Of a stretch of DNA of 64,000 bases, positions 48,519 to 57,670 are shown one piece after another. The notes under the pieces were generated by a model. That model was not told the origin of the DNA. It did not search any database and worked only from the letters and a program-made list of their open reading frames with translations. The stretch lies in the NCBI RefSeq assembly GCF_016632335.1, contig NZ_JAEPBG010000004.1:310001-374000 (forward strand). Reading direction: 5' to 3'. Numbering within the stretch: the stretch's first letter is position 1; each line of letters starts with the position of its first letter. Origin of the DNA: Noviherbaspirillum pedocola (GTDB taxonomy: Bacteria; Pseudomonadota; Gammaproteobacteria; Burkholderiales; Burkholderiaceae_D). The position numbers and the translations under genes were made by a program.

Positions 48519-50924
48519 TTACTGCGGCTGCGCCACCGGCGCGGCCGGGATCGGCGTGCCGCCCGCAGTGGTAGCGAAGCTCAGCGGGCTGACGGCTTCC
48601 TGCTGGCCGACGCCCGGCTTGCTCCAGTCACACACGCCGCTGGCAAACACCGCCTGCAACCGGTTCAGCTGCGTAGAGCTAAAGCTGACTGGCGCATAGT
48701 CGGCAGCGGAGAACGGCTTCAACTGGCACTTCAGCACGTTTTCCGACAGTGGTCCGCCAGCGACCTGGCGCGGCGACGAATGCGGCGCCAGGAAGCGATC
48801 GGCATTGCAGGCGGCCGGGTCGGTGACCTTGGTGCTCTGCGTGGTGTCGGTGCTGAGGTAGCAGAAGTCGGTGGCGTCTGAAGGCTTGGACTTGGCGATC
48901 TTCTGCTCCAGCGACAGGCTGCTGGTGTCGGCCTTGATGTTGCCGACCCATTTGTCGATGGTCAGGAAGGATTGCACCGCCAGGCTCGTGGTCGGGTTCA
49001 GCGCATAGCCGAAGCGCCACATGACGTGGTTGTCATGATTGCCGTTGGCCTTGTCCAGGCGATCCCTCAGCGAGAAGCTGCGCCAGGTGTGATGGATGCC
49101 GAAGTTCGTGACGTTCTTGATCGAGCCCGGCGGCACGTTGCCCGGCAGCGTCGAATCATCATAGCCGCGCAGATCGAGGATCGCCGTCTTCGCCAGTTGC
49201 TTGCCGCTGGAAACGATGCCGGCCTTGTAGGCAATGGCAAGGGCTTCCGTGTCGCCAACCGCGCGTGGCGCGGCGCCGGTGGTGCCGGGGGCGGTGGCAT
49301 TGTTGTCGAAGTCGAAGGCGCCGATGCGTTCGTTCAATGTCACGAACTCTTCCGGCGTGATGACTCCGGCCATCATCGCCTTCAGGCCATACTGCACGCC
49401 GACGTTGTCGCGGGTGTCGCGCGCACGGTTGGTGCCAGGCACCTTGCCCCAGATCGCAACCGCCGCATCCGCGCCGTCACAGCGAATGCCGGTCGGATTG
49501 GTGGTCGGGTCGTAGACCAGCGAGGCCGGAAGCTGGCAGTTGTTCCTTGGCGCACCGAATGGCGCAGTCGCTCCCGTGACGTCATCCGTCACGACCACCG
49601 GAACGTAGTTGCCCGGACGGTCGATGTTGGAGAACAGGTTGGTCCAGGCATGGCAGCCGGTCTGATCGACGTGGCCGTTGATGGCGGCCTTCTTGTCGTT
49701 GATCTGCTGCTGCGTCAGGCCGGCAGTGAGCGTCTTCCACTCGGTCGAGTTGTAGAAGTTCACCAGCAGCGCGCAGTCCTGCACTTCCAGACCGGTGGTC
49801 TGCGAATCCGGATAGGTGCAGCTCGGCTGGATACCGTCCACCAGTCCCGGCATGATCGACGCATTGGTCAGCTGGTTGATCGAACCGCCCGAGCAGCCGT
49901 TGCCCAGCGTGTAGCGGATCGGACCATAGGTGTCGACGATGTGTTCCTTCATCATCATCACGGTTTCGCTCATCAGCACCCGGTTCGAGTTGTACAGAGA
50001 ATCGGTCATGCTGTTGTCGACGACCATGAAGCCGCGGGCCAGTGCGGCTTCAGCCCTGTCGTCGGCCCAGTTCTGCTCGGAGCGGAACTGCTTGCGCGGC
50101 TGGCCGGTGGAAGCGCCGAAGCTGTAGAGCAGCTTGCCGTTCCAGGCCTTTTGCGGCGCATACGGCTGCCAGTCCGATTTCGGGTCGAACAGCACCGCGA
50201 TGTCGTAGATGCCGCGGTTCATCGTGCCGCGCTCGACGCGGACGATGTAGGGCACGGTCACGCCGGCGTCGGTGGTGGTCGTGGCCAGATCCGCAGGCGC
50301 GGCGGCGCTCGGGTCGTAGGGCTTGAAGCAGGCGTTGGCCGGCGCGGTCGTTCCGGGGTTCGGATCGGGCAGCGCGGCGTTGGAGCAGCCGGCTGCGGTC
50401 GTGTGATAGAACAGCTTGTACTCGGTCTTGATATTGCACTGCGCATCGACGGCCGTGGTCGTCAGGCCGCTGGCATTCGTCGACGGGGTCGACCCGCTTT
50501 CGGCCTGCGGGCTCGGCGTGGCGCACACCCAGGGCTGGATCTGTGCGCCGGAAATGATCGGGCCGCCGATCGGGAAATTGGTGATCGTCAGTTTCGCGCT
50601 CTTGGCGCCGTCGGCGCTCGCGGTGACGGTGTTGTCGCCATTGGCAAGTCCGGTCAGCACGCCGGTGACGCGGCCGTCGGCGCGCACCGCGAAACTGGTG
50701 CTGACATCCTTGCCGTTCAGGTTGACCTTGATGGTCTTGCGATCAGCGCCGGTTGGCGCAGCGATCTCAACGAAGGCATCGCCGCCGCTGACCATGTCGG
50801 CGCGGTTTGACAATACCTTGATGTCCATTGGGGCATTGTTGTCATCGTCGCCTCCACAGGCGGCGAGCAACAGGGCAAGCGAAGCCACGGGTAATACCCG
50901 CAGCCATGGGGTGTGGCTGTGCAT
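48519..50924 (-). CDS. DUF6351 family lipoprotein, tannase/esterase-like alpha/beta hydrolase
   Basis: 801 residues. Lipoprotein signal (LPVASLALLLAACGG), an Ig-like N-terminal domain (about 35-120, IKVLSNRADMVSGGDAFVEI), then a large alpha/beta hydrolase with GNGCSGGSINQLTNASIMPG as nucleophile elbow (GCSGG), IQPSCTYPD, and C-terminal Cys pairs (DFCYLSTD, CNADRFL, CQLKPFS, GVCDWS). The layout matches proteins now grouped as DUF6351, earlier annotated as tannase/feruloyl-esterase relatives. GAGGAG precedes the ATG. Substrate unknown; outer-membrane or surface location likely. Confidence 0.8.
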   Translation of the reverse strand: MHSHTPWLRVLPVASLALLLAACGGDDDNNAPMDIKVLSNRADMVSGGDAFVEIAAPTGADRKTIKVNLNGKDVSTSFAVRADGRVTGVLTGLANGDNTVTASADGAKSAKLTITNFPIGGPIISGAQIQPWVCATPSPQAESGSTPSTNASGLTTTAVDAQCNIKTEYKLFYHTTAAGCSNAALPDPNPGTTAPANACFKPYDPSAAAPADLATTTTDAGVTVPYIVRVERGTMNRGIYDIAVLFDPKSDWQPYAPQKAWNGKLLYSFGASTGQPRKQFRSEQNWADDRAEAALARGFMVVDNSMTDSLYNSNRVLMSETVMMMKEHIVDTYGPIRYTLGNGCSGGSINQLTNASIMPGLVDGIQPSCTYPDSQTTGLEVQDCALLVNFYNSTEWKTLTAGLTQQQINDKKAAINGHVDQTGCHAWTNLFSNIDRPGNYVPVVVTDDVTGATAPFGAPRNNCQLPASLVYDPTTNPTGIRCDGADAAVAIWGKVPGTNRARDTRDNVGVQYGLKAMMAGVITPEEFVTLNERIGAFDFDNNATAPGTTGAAPRAVGDTEALAIAYKAGIVSSGKQLAKTAILDLRGYDDSTLPGNVPPGSIKNVTNFGIHHTWRSFSLRDRLDKANGNHDNHVMWRFGYALNPTTSLAVQSFLTIDKWVGNIKADTSSLSLEQKIAKSKPSDATDFCYLSTDTTQSTKVTDPAACNADRFLAPHSSPRQVAGGPLSENVLKCQLKPFSAADYAPVSFSSTQLNRLQAVFASGVCDWSKPGVGQQEAVSPLSFATTAGGTPIPAAPVAQPQ

Positions 50925-51413
50925 GAAAAGCGTCTCCTCGGTGTTTTTTGTCGAATCGTGGTGCTCATGCTGCTGTTACGGAAAGGCTGGGTGGCTGGTC
51001 TCCTTCCTGGCGTACAGGTTTCTATTGGCTTCTAAAACCGCAGTGCAGAACTTGATTTCAGTTTTTCAGGAAACCTTAAGCCGACGTGTCCGAAAAGTAA
51101 AGTTAAAACTCGGCATGTACTTTTTGCATGCAGCGAAGTGTTCGCGGCGCTGCAACCTACGCTGCCTGCAGGAGACGTGAACGACCGAACTTGGGCGTAG
51201 CGAAAGCCGATTTCTGTTATCAATTTGTTACAAGTAACTGTCGACGCAATTTACAGATGCTCCAAATCATCACCATGCTTATGTGCAAGATATAAAAAAA
51301 ACAAAGGCTTACAAGCTCGGCACGCAAATTGCTCAAGAAGCCTTGCAGGGAGCAGTACTGCCGGCATTGCTGGGGAGCATGTGTGCCGGTAGCGTAATAG
51401 GAAGATAGCAACG
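50925..51413. other. divergent regulatory region of the DUF6351 and PEP-CTERM genes
   Basis: About 490 nt without a gene. Nearest the PEP-CTERM gene lies a strong sigma-54 promoter (listed separately). GTTAC at 51227-51231 and GTAAC at 51234-51238 form an inverted repeat about 105-115 bp before the predicted start site, where an activator would bind. Confidence 0.6.
51318..51333 (+). promoter_or_regulatory. sigma-54 promoter of the PEP-CTERM gene
   Basis: CGGCACGCAAATTGCT matches TGGCACG-N4-TTGCW at every position but the first, with GG and GC exactly 12 bp apart. The start site would be near 51344, giving a leader of about 70 nt. Sigma-54 control by PrsK/PrsR is known for PEP-CTERM genes. 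Confidence 0.8.
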
Positions 51414-52190
51414 ATGGACAAAACCTCCTTCATCAGGAAGGGCCTGATCGGGCTGGGTTTGACGATAGCCGCGGCTTCGAGCCACGCCGCACTGATTCTC
51501 GATACTCCGTCGACCGCGAATCTGTCCGGTACCGGTATCGGCAACGTCAACACCATCCTCACCATTCAGAGCCCGGGCAGCACCACGACCGAGACCGGCA
51601 GTGTCGGCTGGAATGGCACGGCTACTACGACGAGCGGCAACGTCATCAGCGGCGGCAACGGCACTTCGCAGAATCAGGCAGTGACCTTCGCCAGCGCCGG
51701 TTTCACCAGTGCCGCCAATCTCGCCTCGGACCTTTCGGCGCTGCGCCTCGTCTTCAATGCGCAGGAGCCGGGAAACACCGCTGAGAACGGCATTAACCTG
51801 AGCAATTTGGTGCTGAGCTTCTTCAGCCCGACCGGAGCGACGCTGTTTACCTCTGGCGCTTTCAACGCTCAGGCCAACGGTAATTTCCCCACCACGCAGA
51901 CGGGTGTGGGCAACTCGGGCTTTGTGTTCAAGCTCGACGGTGCGGACATCACGGCCGCAACCACGGCGCTTTCCGGCGCCAACTTCAGCCTGAACGACCG
52001 CATCGGCCTGACGGCCAGCGCGCTCAACGCCACTGGCGGACCGGATACTTTCTTCACGGTCCGATTCCAGAACGGCGCAACTGGCGGCGGCGGCGGCGGC
52101 GCCGGCATCCCGGTGCCGGAACCGGCAACACTGGCCATGCTCGGCCTGGGCATCGGCGCACTGGGCTTTGCGCGCCGGCGCAAGAGCTGA
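51414..52190 (+). CDS. PEP-CTERM sorting domain protein
   Basis: 258 residues. Signal peptide (LIGLGLTIAAASSHA), a Ser/Thr/Gly/Asn-rich beta-type body with no recognised enzyme domain, a glycine run (TGGGGGGAG), and the C-terminal PEP-CTERM tripartite signal: VPEPATLAMLGLGIGALGFA followed by RRRKS. Exosortase should cleave it and attach or release the protein at the surface, where such proteins often support floc or biofilm matrix. No exosortase or PrsK/PrsR is in the window. A sigma-54 promoter precedes it and a terminator follows. Confidence 0.92.
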   Translation: MDKTSFIRKGLIGLGLTIAAASSHAALILDTPSTANLSGTGIGNVNTILTIQSPGSTTTETGSVGWNGTATTTSGNVISGGNGTSQNQAVTFASAGFTSAANLASDLSALRLVFNAQEPGNTAENGINLSNLVLSFFSPTGATLFTSGAFNAQANGNFPTTQTGVGNSGFVFKLDGADITAATTALSGANFSLNDRIGLTASALNATGGPDTFFTVRFQNGATGGGGGGAGIPVPEPATLAMLGLGIGALGFARRRKS

Positions 52191-52240
52191 ACCGCCTACC
52201 CGCATACAGGCAGGCGACGCCGGCAATATCGGCGTTGACA

Positions 52241-52275
52241 AGCCCGCGGCATCCTGAGGATGCCGCGGGCTTTTT
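52241..52275 (+). terminator. Rho-independent terminator of the PEP-CTERM gene
   Basis: AGCCCGCGGCATCC (52241-52254) pairs perfectly with GGATGCCGCGGGCT (52258-52271), followed by a T-run, about 50 nt after the stop codon. Confidence 0.92.
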
Positions 52276-52452
52276 CCTGTTGGCACCCGGTTTCGTATTC
52301 CTCAGCGCTTGGGGTACAGTTTCGGCGTCTTCGCGCACGACGAAGACAAGCGGATGCCGCGACGATGCGAATCGCGGCGCCCGACGCGACATTCCCGTCG
52401 CTGCATTCCTCTCAAGAAGAATGCACGCCTACCAGCTGGAGGAGACCACATC

Positions 52453-53430
52453 ATGCGCACTCGCATTACTGAACTTTTTGGCATACGCCACCCGATCATC
52501 CAGGGCGGCATGCATTATGTCGGCTTTGCCGACCTGGCCGCGGCGGTGTCCAACGCCGGCGGCCTGGGCATCATCACCGCGCTGACGCAGCGCACCCCGG
52601 AAGCGCTTGCCAACGAGATACGCCGCTGCCGGGAAATGACCGATGCGCCCTTCGGCGTGAACCTGACCTTCCTGCCGGCGCTGGCGCAGCCCGACTATCC
52701 AGGCTATATCCGGGCCATCATCGAAGGCGGCGTGAAGATCGTCGAGACGGCGGGCAACAATCCGCAGAAGTGGATGCCGGTGTTGAAGGAAGCCGGCATC
52801 AAGGTGATCCACAAGTGCACGTCGGTGCGCCATGCGTTGAAAGCCGAGGCGATCGGCTGCGATGCGGTCAGCGTCGACGGCTTCGAATGCGGCGGGCATC
52901 CCGGCGAAGACGACGTGCCCAACTTCATTCTGCTGCCACGCGCCGCCGAGGAACTGCGCGTGCCTTTCGTCGCCTCGGGCGGCATGGCCGACGGCCGCTC
53001 GCTCGTGGCCGCGCTGGCACTGGGCGCCGAAGGCATGAACATGGGCACCCGCTTCATCGCCACGCGCGAAGCGCCGGTGCATGAAAACGTCAAGCAGGCC
53101 ATCGTCGCGGCCAGCGAGCTCGACACCCGGCTGGTAATGCGGCCGCTGCGCAATACCGAGCGGGTGCTGACCAATACCGCGGTCGAGCGCCTGCTGGACA
53201 AGGAACGCCAGCTCGGCAGCGCGCTGCGCTTCGAGGATATTGCCGCTGAAGTCGCCGGCGTGTATCCGCGCATCATGAAGGAAGGCGAGATGGATGCCGG
53301 CGCCTGGTCCTGCGGCATGGTCGCCGGACTGATCCACGATGTGCCGACCGTGCAGGAGCTCATCGATCGCATCATGGCCCAGGCCGAGAGCCTGATTCGC
53401 CAGCGGCTGGGCGCGATGCTGGAGCAATAA
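52453..53430 (+). CDS. nitronate monooxygenase (2-nitropropane dioxygenase family)
   Basis: 325 residues. FMN-binding TIM barrel: HPIIQGGMHYVGFADLAAAV, GVNLTFLP, ETAGNNPQ, the FECGGHPGEDD loop with the catalytic-type His, FVASGGMADGRS and EGMNMGTRF for the phosphate site. Members oxidise alkyl nitronates (propionate 3-nitronate) with O2; some act as enoyl-ACP reductases. GGAGGAGA precedes the ATG. The enoyl-CoA hydratase gene starts 103 nt downstream, so an acyl-CoA-linked role is conceivable. Confidence 0.9.
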   Translation: MRTRITELFGIRHPIIQGGMHYVGFADLAAAVSNAGGLGIITALTQRTPEALANEIRRCREMTDAPFGVNLTFLPALAQPDYPGYIRAIIEGGVKIVETAGNNPQKWMPVLKEAGIKVIHKCTSVRHALKAEAIGCDAVSVDGFECGGHPGEDDVPNFILLPRAAEELRVPFVASGGMADGRSLVAALALGAEGMNMGTRFIATREAPVHENVKQAIVAASELDTRLVMRPLRNTERVLTNTAVERLLDKERQLGSALRFEDIAAEVAGVYPRIMKEGEMDAGAWSCGMVAGLIHDVPTVQELIDRIMAQAESLIRQRLGAMLEQ

Positions 53431-53533
53431 GCGATGCCTGCACGAGCGGCCCGGCGCTGCGGACCGCTCGTCAAAGCAGACCGATCCCGAAGCGCCCGAA
53501 TGCGGGCGCCACATTTACAGAACAGGAGACGCC

Positions 53534-54421
53534 GTGCCTTTACCCGAATTGCAGACCACTACCTACAGCGTGGACGATGGCATTGCCACCATCACGCTGA
53601 ACCGTCCCGAAAAGCTGAATGCGTACAACGCGAAGATGCGCGAGGAATTGCTCGCGCTGTTCGATGAAACCGATGCCGACGACCAGGTTCGCGTGGTGAT
53701 CGTCACCGGCGCCGGCCGGGCATTCTGCGCCGGCGCGGACTTGTCTTCCGGCGGCGCCACCTTTGACCGCCAGGCCAATCCCGGCGATCTGTCGCGCGCA
53801 TCGCTGAAGGTCGGCGATGTCTACCGCGACGGCGGCGGCACCAACACGCTGCGCATTTACCAGAGCCTAAAGCCCGTCATCGGCGCCATCAATGGCCCGG
53901 CGGTGGGCATAGGCGCGACCATGCAATTACCGATGGACATGCGTCTGGCATCGACCGAAGCGCGTTTCGGCTTTGTCTTCGCCCGGCGCGGCATCACGCC
54001 GGAAGCGGCATCGTCCTGGTTTCTGCCGCGGCTGGTCGGCATGCAGACGGCGCTTGAATGGTGCATGACCGGTCGCGTCTTCGGCGCCGACGAAGCCTTA
54101 TCGCGCGGGCTGGTGCGCTCGCTGCATGCGCCGGATGCATTGCTGCCGGCGGCGCGGGCGCTGGCACGTGAAATCGCCGACAACACGGCGCCGGTATCGG
54201 TGGCACTGGCGCGGCAGATGCTGTGGCGCATGGCCGCCGCGCCGCACCCCATGCATGCGCACCGCATCGACAGCCGCGCAATCCAGGCGCGCGGGCAATC
54301 GGCTGATGCGCATGAAGGCGTGTCCGCCTTCCTGCAAAAGCGCCCGGCGGCGTTCCCGAACCGGGTGTCGACCGACATGCCGCCGTTCTTCCCGTGGTGG
54401 GATGAGCCCCCGTTCGAGTGA
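53534..54421 (+). CDS. enoyl-CoA hydratase/isomerase (crotonase) family protein
   Basis: 295 residues. Crotonase fold: GIATITLNRPEKLNAYN, oxyanion-hole FCAGADLSSGGA and NGPAVGIGATMQLPMDMRLA, then RRGITPEAASSWFLPRLVG, which carries Glu at the usual catalytic position. It hydrates or isomerises enoyl-CoA esters, exact substrate unknown. GTG start with AGGAG 6 nt upstream. Probably co-transcribed with the nitronate monooxygenase gene. Confidence 0.9.
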   Translation: MPLPELQTTTYSVDDGIATITLNRPEKLNAYNAKMREELLALFDETDADDQVRVVIVTGAGRAFCAGADLSSGGATFDRQANPGDLSRASLKVGDVYRDGGGTNTLRIYQSLKPVIGAINGPAVGIGATMQLPMDMRLASTEARFGFVFARRGITPEAASSWFLPRLVGMQTALEWCMTGRVFGADEALSRGLVRSLHAPDALLPAARALAREIADNTAPVSVALARQMLWRMAAAPHPMHAHRIDSRAIQARGQSADAHEGVSAFLQKRPAAFPNRVSTDMPPFFPWWDEPPFE

Positions 54422-54427
54422 GCGGAG

Positions 54428-54718
54428 TCAGGCTTGGTCGTCGTCGCCGGGCGGCTTGAACAGGTCTGCGAGCGCCTGCGATTTGCCGGCGCTGCGCGCC
54501 GCGGGAGACGATCCGCGCCGGCCGGTGAATTCGTCTTCGATGTTGTCGCGGTAATAGCTCCAGGCCGCGCCCGAGCTCGATAATCTGGCCCAGACGTCAG
54601 CGCCCACGCCTGAATACTCGATCGCGCTGCCGTCTTCGAATTCCACCCGCAGCAGGCGCTGGCGCGGATCGTATCCGGCGGCGCGCAGCTTGCCGGAACG
54701 AATCGTTTTCATTTCCAT
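54428..54718 (-). CDS. KTSC domain protein
   Basis: 96 residues. The KTSC fold (about 8-60) shows IRSGKLRAAGYDPRQRLLRV, EFEDGSAIEYSGVGADVWAR and WSYYRDNIEDEF, the pattern found in small stand-alone KTSC proteins and beside lysyl-tRNA synthetases. The tail is basic then acidic. Function unknown; possibly nucleic-acid binding. The ATG at 54718 has GGAG 6 nt upstream; ATGs at 54730 and 54712 are alternatives. Convergent with the enoyl-CoA hydratase gene. Confidence 0.8.
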   Translation of the reverse strand: MEMKTIRSGKLRAAGYDPRQRLLRVEFEDGSAIEYSGVGADVWARLSSSGAAWSYYRDNIEDEFTGRRGSSPAARSAGKSQALADLFKPPGDDDQA

Positions 54719-54907
54719 GGCTTTCTCCATCGATACGGCGCGCAGCTCACTGGCATATTGCCGCGCGCACCGGTTCAGCGGCGGAATATAGCAGTGGGCT
54801 GCGCGATACGGTCTCCAAATCGCGCGGCGATCGCTTGTTGTGCCGGTATCGGTCGCCGGCATTTGCTAAGCTGGCCGCCCTCCACGTCACATGCCTTGCG
54901 AATCAAC

Positions 54908-55675
54908 ATGCCCACACCGGAAATGCATCTCGGCCTCATCAGCGCCATGGAACAGGAACAGACCGGATTGCTCGCGCTGCTGCAATCGCCTCGTCGCGAA
55001 ACCTGCGGCATGCGCGAATACGTCACCGGCATGCTCGGCGGCACGCGATGCACTTGTGTGCTGTCGCGCTGGGGCAAGGTGGCCGCCGCAGCCACGGCAA
55101 CAATGCTGATCGAGCGCTTTGGCGTCACGCACATTCTCTTCACTGGCGTGGCCGGCGCCGCCAGCCGTGGCGTGGCGGTCGGCGACATTGTGATCGCCAG
55201 CAGCCTGGTGCAGCACGACATGGATGCTTCGCCCTTCTTTCCACGCTTCGAGATTCCGCTTCTGGGCGTGGCGCAATTTGCCGCCGACGCGACACTATCC
55301 GAGCGACTTGCGCGCGCGGCGCAAAGATTTGTGGAACAGGACGCGCCCACGCTGCTGAGCGCCGATGAACGTTCGGCATTTTCGATGCGCGAGGCGCGCG
55401 TGCATCACGGCATCATTGCCAGCGGCGACCAGTTCATCGGCAGCCAGGCGCGTCTGGATATGCTGCGGGAACAGCTTCCCGGCCTGCTGGCGGTGGAGAT
55501 GGAAGGCGCGGCGGTGGCGCAGGTGTGCCACGAATTCGGCTTGCCGTTTGGCGTGGTGCGCACGATTTCCGATGATGCGAACGAGCACGCGCCGGTCGAT
55601 TTCATGCGCTTCGTCGAACGCGTGGCGTCACGTTATACCTTGGGTATCGTCACGCGCTTCTGCATGCCGGGCTGA
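54908..55675 (+). CDS. mtnN: 5'-methylthioadenosine/S-adenosylhomocysteine nucleosidase
   Basis: 255 residues. It hydrolyses the N-glycosidic bond of MTA and SAH in the cytosol. Landmarks: LGLISAMEQEQTGL, LSRWGKVAAAATATMLIERF, TGVAGAASRGVAVGDIVIAS, AVEMEGAAVAQVC (ribose-binding Met-Glu) and VRTISDDANEHA (catalytic Asp). The ATG at 54908 begins just before the first strand. Monocistronic. Confidence 0.93.
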   Translation: MPTPEMHLGLISAMEQEQTGLLALLQSPRRETCGMREYVTGMLGGTRCTCVLSRWGKVAAAATATMLIERFGVTHILFTGVAGAASRGVAVGDIVIASSLVQHDMDASPFFPRFEIPLLGVAQFAADATLSERLARAAQRFVEQDAPTLLSADERSAFSMREARVHHGIIASGDQFIGSQARLDMLREQLPGLLAVEMEGAAVAQVCHEFGLPFGVVRTISDDANEHAPVDFMRFVERVASRYTLGIVTRFCMPG

Positions 55676-55798
55676 GCGCGATGACACGTCGCATTCGTTC
55701 GACAAGGACTCCGTAGCGCCGATGGCCCACGCCGGCATGCGCGGCAAGCGAGCAATGGACGCCCGGCTCGCTGCCGCGATTCCGGCCGCAAGGAAGCC

Positions 55799-56239
55799 CT
55801 ACTGCTCGCGTATCCAGGTTTGGGTGCGCCCGAACGCCGGCATGCCTATGTAGCCGCGCACGTCGAGCTTCTTGCCGCCGTCGGCGAGACGCATCTTGCT
55901 GCGATAGGTCTTGCCGTTGCCCGGGTCGAGGATCTGCCCGCCATTGAATTCGTCGCCCTCCGGTTTCATGCCGGAAAGGATGGTCATGCCAACGATGGGC
56001 TGATCGCGGCGCGCGCCTTCGCATTTGTCGCAAACCGGATCGGTCGGCTCGCCGGCCGCGCGGAACAGCTTCTCGATCTTGCCGTTCAGTTCGCCGCCGG
56101 TCTCGCTGATGCGGATCAGCGCCGTCGGCTTGCCGGTGTTGTCATCGATGGTTTTCCACAAGCCGACCGGCGAAGCGGCATCGGCCCAGGCTTGCCCCCA
56201 CAGCAGCATTGCCGCCGCCGCGAATAATCGAATCTGCAT
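55799..56239 (-). CDS. DUF2147 family exported protein
   Basis: 146 residues. Signal peptide (MQIRLFAAAAMLLWGQAWADA), then the DUF2147 lipocalin-like small barrel: SPVGLWKTIDDNTGKPTALI, a CDKC pair in DPVCDKCEGARRDQPIVGM, GGQILDPGNGKTYR and MRLADGGKKLDVRGYIG, ending in FGRTQTWIRE. Periplasmic; function unknown. GGGAGA precedes the ATG. Confidence 0.9.
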   Translation of the reverse strand: MQIRLFAAAAMLLWGQAWADAASPVGLWKTIDDNTGKPTALIRISETGGELNGKIEKLFRAAGEPTDPVCDKCEGARRDQPIVGMTILSGMKPEGDEFNGGQILDPGNGKTYRSKMRLADGGKKLDVRGYIGMPAFGRTQTWIREQ

Positions 56240-56262
56240 CGTTCTCTCCCTTTGGTTGAATA

Positions 56263-56967
56263 TCAGTGTTGCGCCATCGCCAGCAGCATGTGCAGCAACG
56301 CATCCGGCGCGCTGATCATCGGATCATGTCCAGTGGCGACTTCCAGCACCTGCCAGCCCGGCTCGGCGCGCACGCGCGCGCGCATCGGGTCGATGGTAGC
56401 CAGCGCCGGCGCATGGCAATCGATGAAGCTGCGCGGCAATGCGGCTACCCGCGTGGCGTCGAAATGCAGCGGATCGTCATATACGCCGCCGGGCTGCGGC
56501 CGCATGCGGCGAGAGATCCAGTTCGCATCGTCGCCGGAAAGCCCGAACAGCGCGGGATCGCTGGGTGGAATCGCGCCGGTGGCTGCGATCGCCGCGCGCC
56601 GCTGCGCGCGCGTGGATTCCGGATGACCGCTCGACCAGCTTTCCCCAGGCAGCGGCACCACGGCATCCACATACACCAGCCGGGCGATGCGCTGTGGCAT
56701 GCGGTCGGCCAGGCCGGTGATGATCAGGCCGCCATAGCTGTGGCCGACGACGATCGCCTCCTGCAACTCCTCAGCCTCCATCACCGCTGCCGCATCTTCG
56801 ATGTGATCGGCAAGCCGGATATCGGGCGCGAGCTGATGCGCGCGTTCCCCGGTGCCGGTCAGCGATACCGCGAAGGCACGGTGCCCGGCACGCCACAAGC
56901 CGGGCAGTATGCGCTGCCAGCACCATGCGCCATGCCAGGCGCCATGCACCAGGACGAAGTCCGCCAT
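56263..56967 (-). CDS. alpha/beta hydrolase (esterase/salicylate-esterase-like)
   Basis: 234 residues. FVLVHGAWHGAWCWQ (oxyanion), GTGERAHQL, nucleophile elbow VVGHSYGGLI and EVATGHDPMI for the catalytic His; this combination is typical of the hydroxynitrile lyase/methylesterase-like subgroup. AGGAG precedes the ATG. Substrate unknown. Divergent from the carotenoid operon and not obviously linked to it. Confidence 0.88.
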   Translation of the reverse strand: MADFVLVHGAWHGAWCWQRILPGLWRAGHRAFAVSLTGTGERAHQLAPDIRLADHIEDAAAVMEAEELQEAIVVGHSYGGLIITGLADRMPQRIARLVYVDAVVPLPGESWSSGHPESTRAQRRAAIAATGAIPPSDPALFGLSGDDANWISRRMRPQPGGVYDDPLHFDATRVAALPRSFIDCHAPALATIDPMRARVRAEPGWQVLEVATGHDPMISAPDALLHMLLAMAQH

Positions 56968-57088
56968 CGCCGTCTCCTGTCGTTATGAAATTGCGAGCGA
57001 TTCTATCCGCATTGTGCCCGCCAAGGCAGACTGACGTGTTCGCGCAAGCCGCGTTCCAACGTGCGCAACACGAACGGCAAACCCAACG

Positions 57089-57094
57089 TACAAT
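57089..57094 (+). promoter_or_regulatory. possible -10 box of the carotenoid operon
   Basis: TACAAT lies 109 nt before the crtZ ATG. No convincing -35 is placed 16-18 bp upstream, so it could be activator-dependent or wrong. Confidence 0.3.
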
Positions 57095-57202
57095 AGCGCC
57101 GTTTTGACCGAAAGTTGCTCCAGGTCAGGATGCACCGCCGCGTTTCCTGTAGTGCCTTCGTACGCATCGAACTCTCACGGATCGGGATATCTGCTTGCAG
57201 CC

Positions 57203-57670
57203 ATGAACGTTTTCCACGTCATTCTCGCCCTCGTCACGCTACTGGCCATGGAGCTTGCGGTGACCTTCATTCATCGCTATGTGATGCACGGCTTCGGCTG
57301 GGGCTGGCACCGTTCGCATCATGAAGCGCGCAAGACGCCGGGCTGGGAACGCAACGACCTGTATGCGCTGGTATTCACCGCGGCAACCATTCCCCTGTTT
57401 GCGCTGAGCAGCCCGAGCGAGCCGCTGTGGTGGATCGCCAGCGGCGTCACCGGCTATGGATTGCTGTATGCGCTACTGCATGATGTGCTGATCCATCGCC
57501 GTCTGCCGCTGAAGTGGAAGCCATCGCATCCCTATATGCAGCGCCTGATGTCCGCGCATTATCTGCATCACGCCGTCAAGACACGCGAAGGCGCGGTTTC
57601 CTATGGTTTCCTGTACGCGCCGCCGGTCGAGGCGCTGCGCGCGCAATTGCGCAGGCGCAAAAAGCCATGA
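57203..57670 (+). CDS. crtZ: beta-carotene 3-hydroxylase
   Basis: 155 residues, four membrane helices. It adds 3-hydroxyl groups to beta-ionone rings (beta-carotene to zeaxanthin; canthaxanthin to astaxanthin). The di-iron histidine boxes are HRYVMHG, HRSHHEA and HYLHHA with the intervening HDVLIHRR. First gene of the crt operon; its TGA overlaps the crtW ATG. The ATG at 57203 is the one directly before the first helix; the 5-prime untranslated stretch to the candidate -10 is about 100 nt. Confidence 0.93.
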   Translation: MNVFHVILALVTLLAMELAVTFIHRYVMHGFGWGWHRSHHEARKTPGWERNDLYALVFTAATIPLFALSSPSEPLWWIASGVTGYGLLYALLHDVLIHRRLPLKWKPSHPYMQRLMSAHYLHHAVKTREGAVSYGFLYAPPVEALRAQLRRRKKP

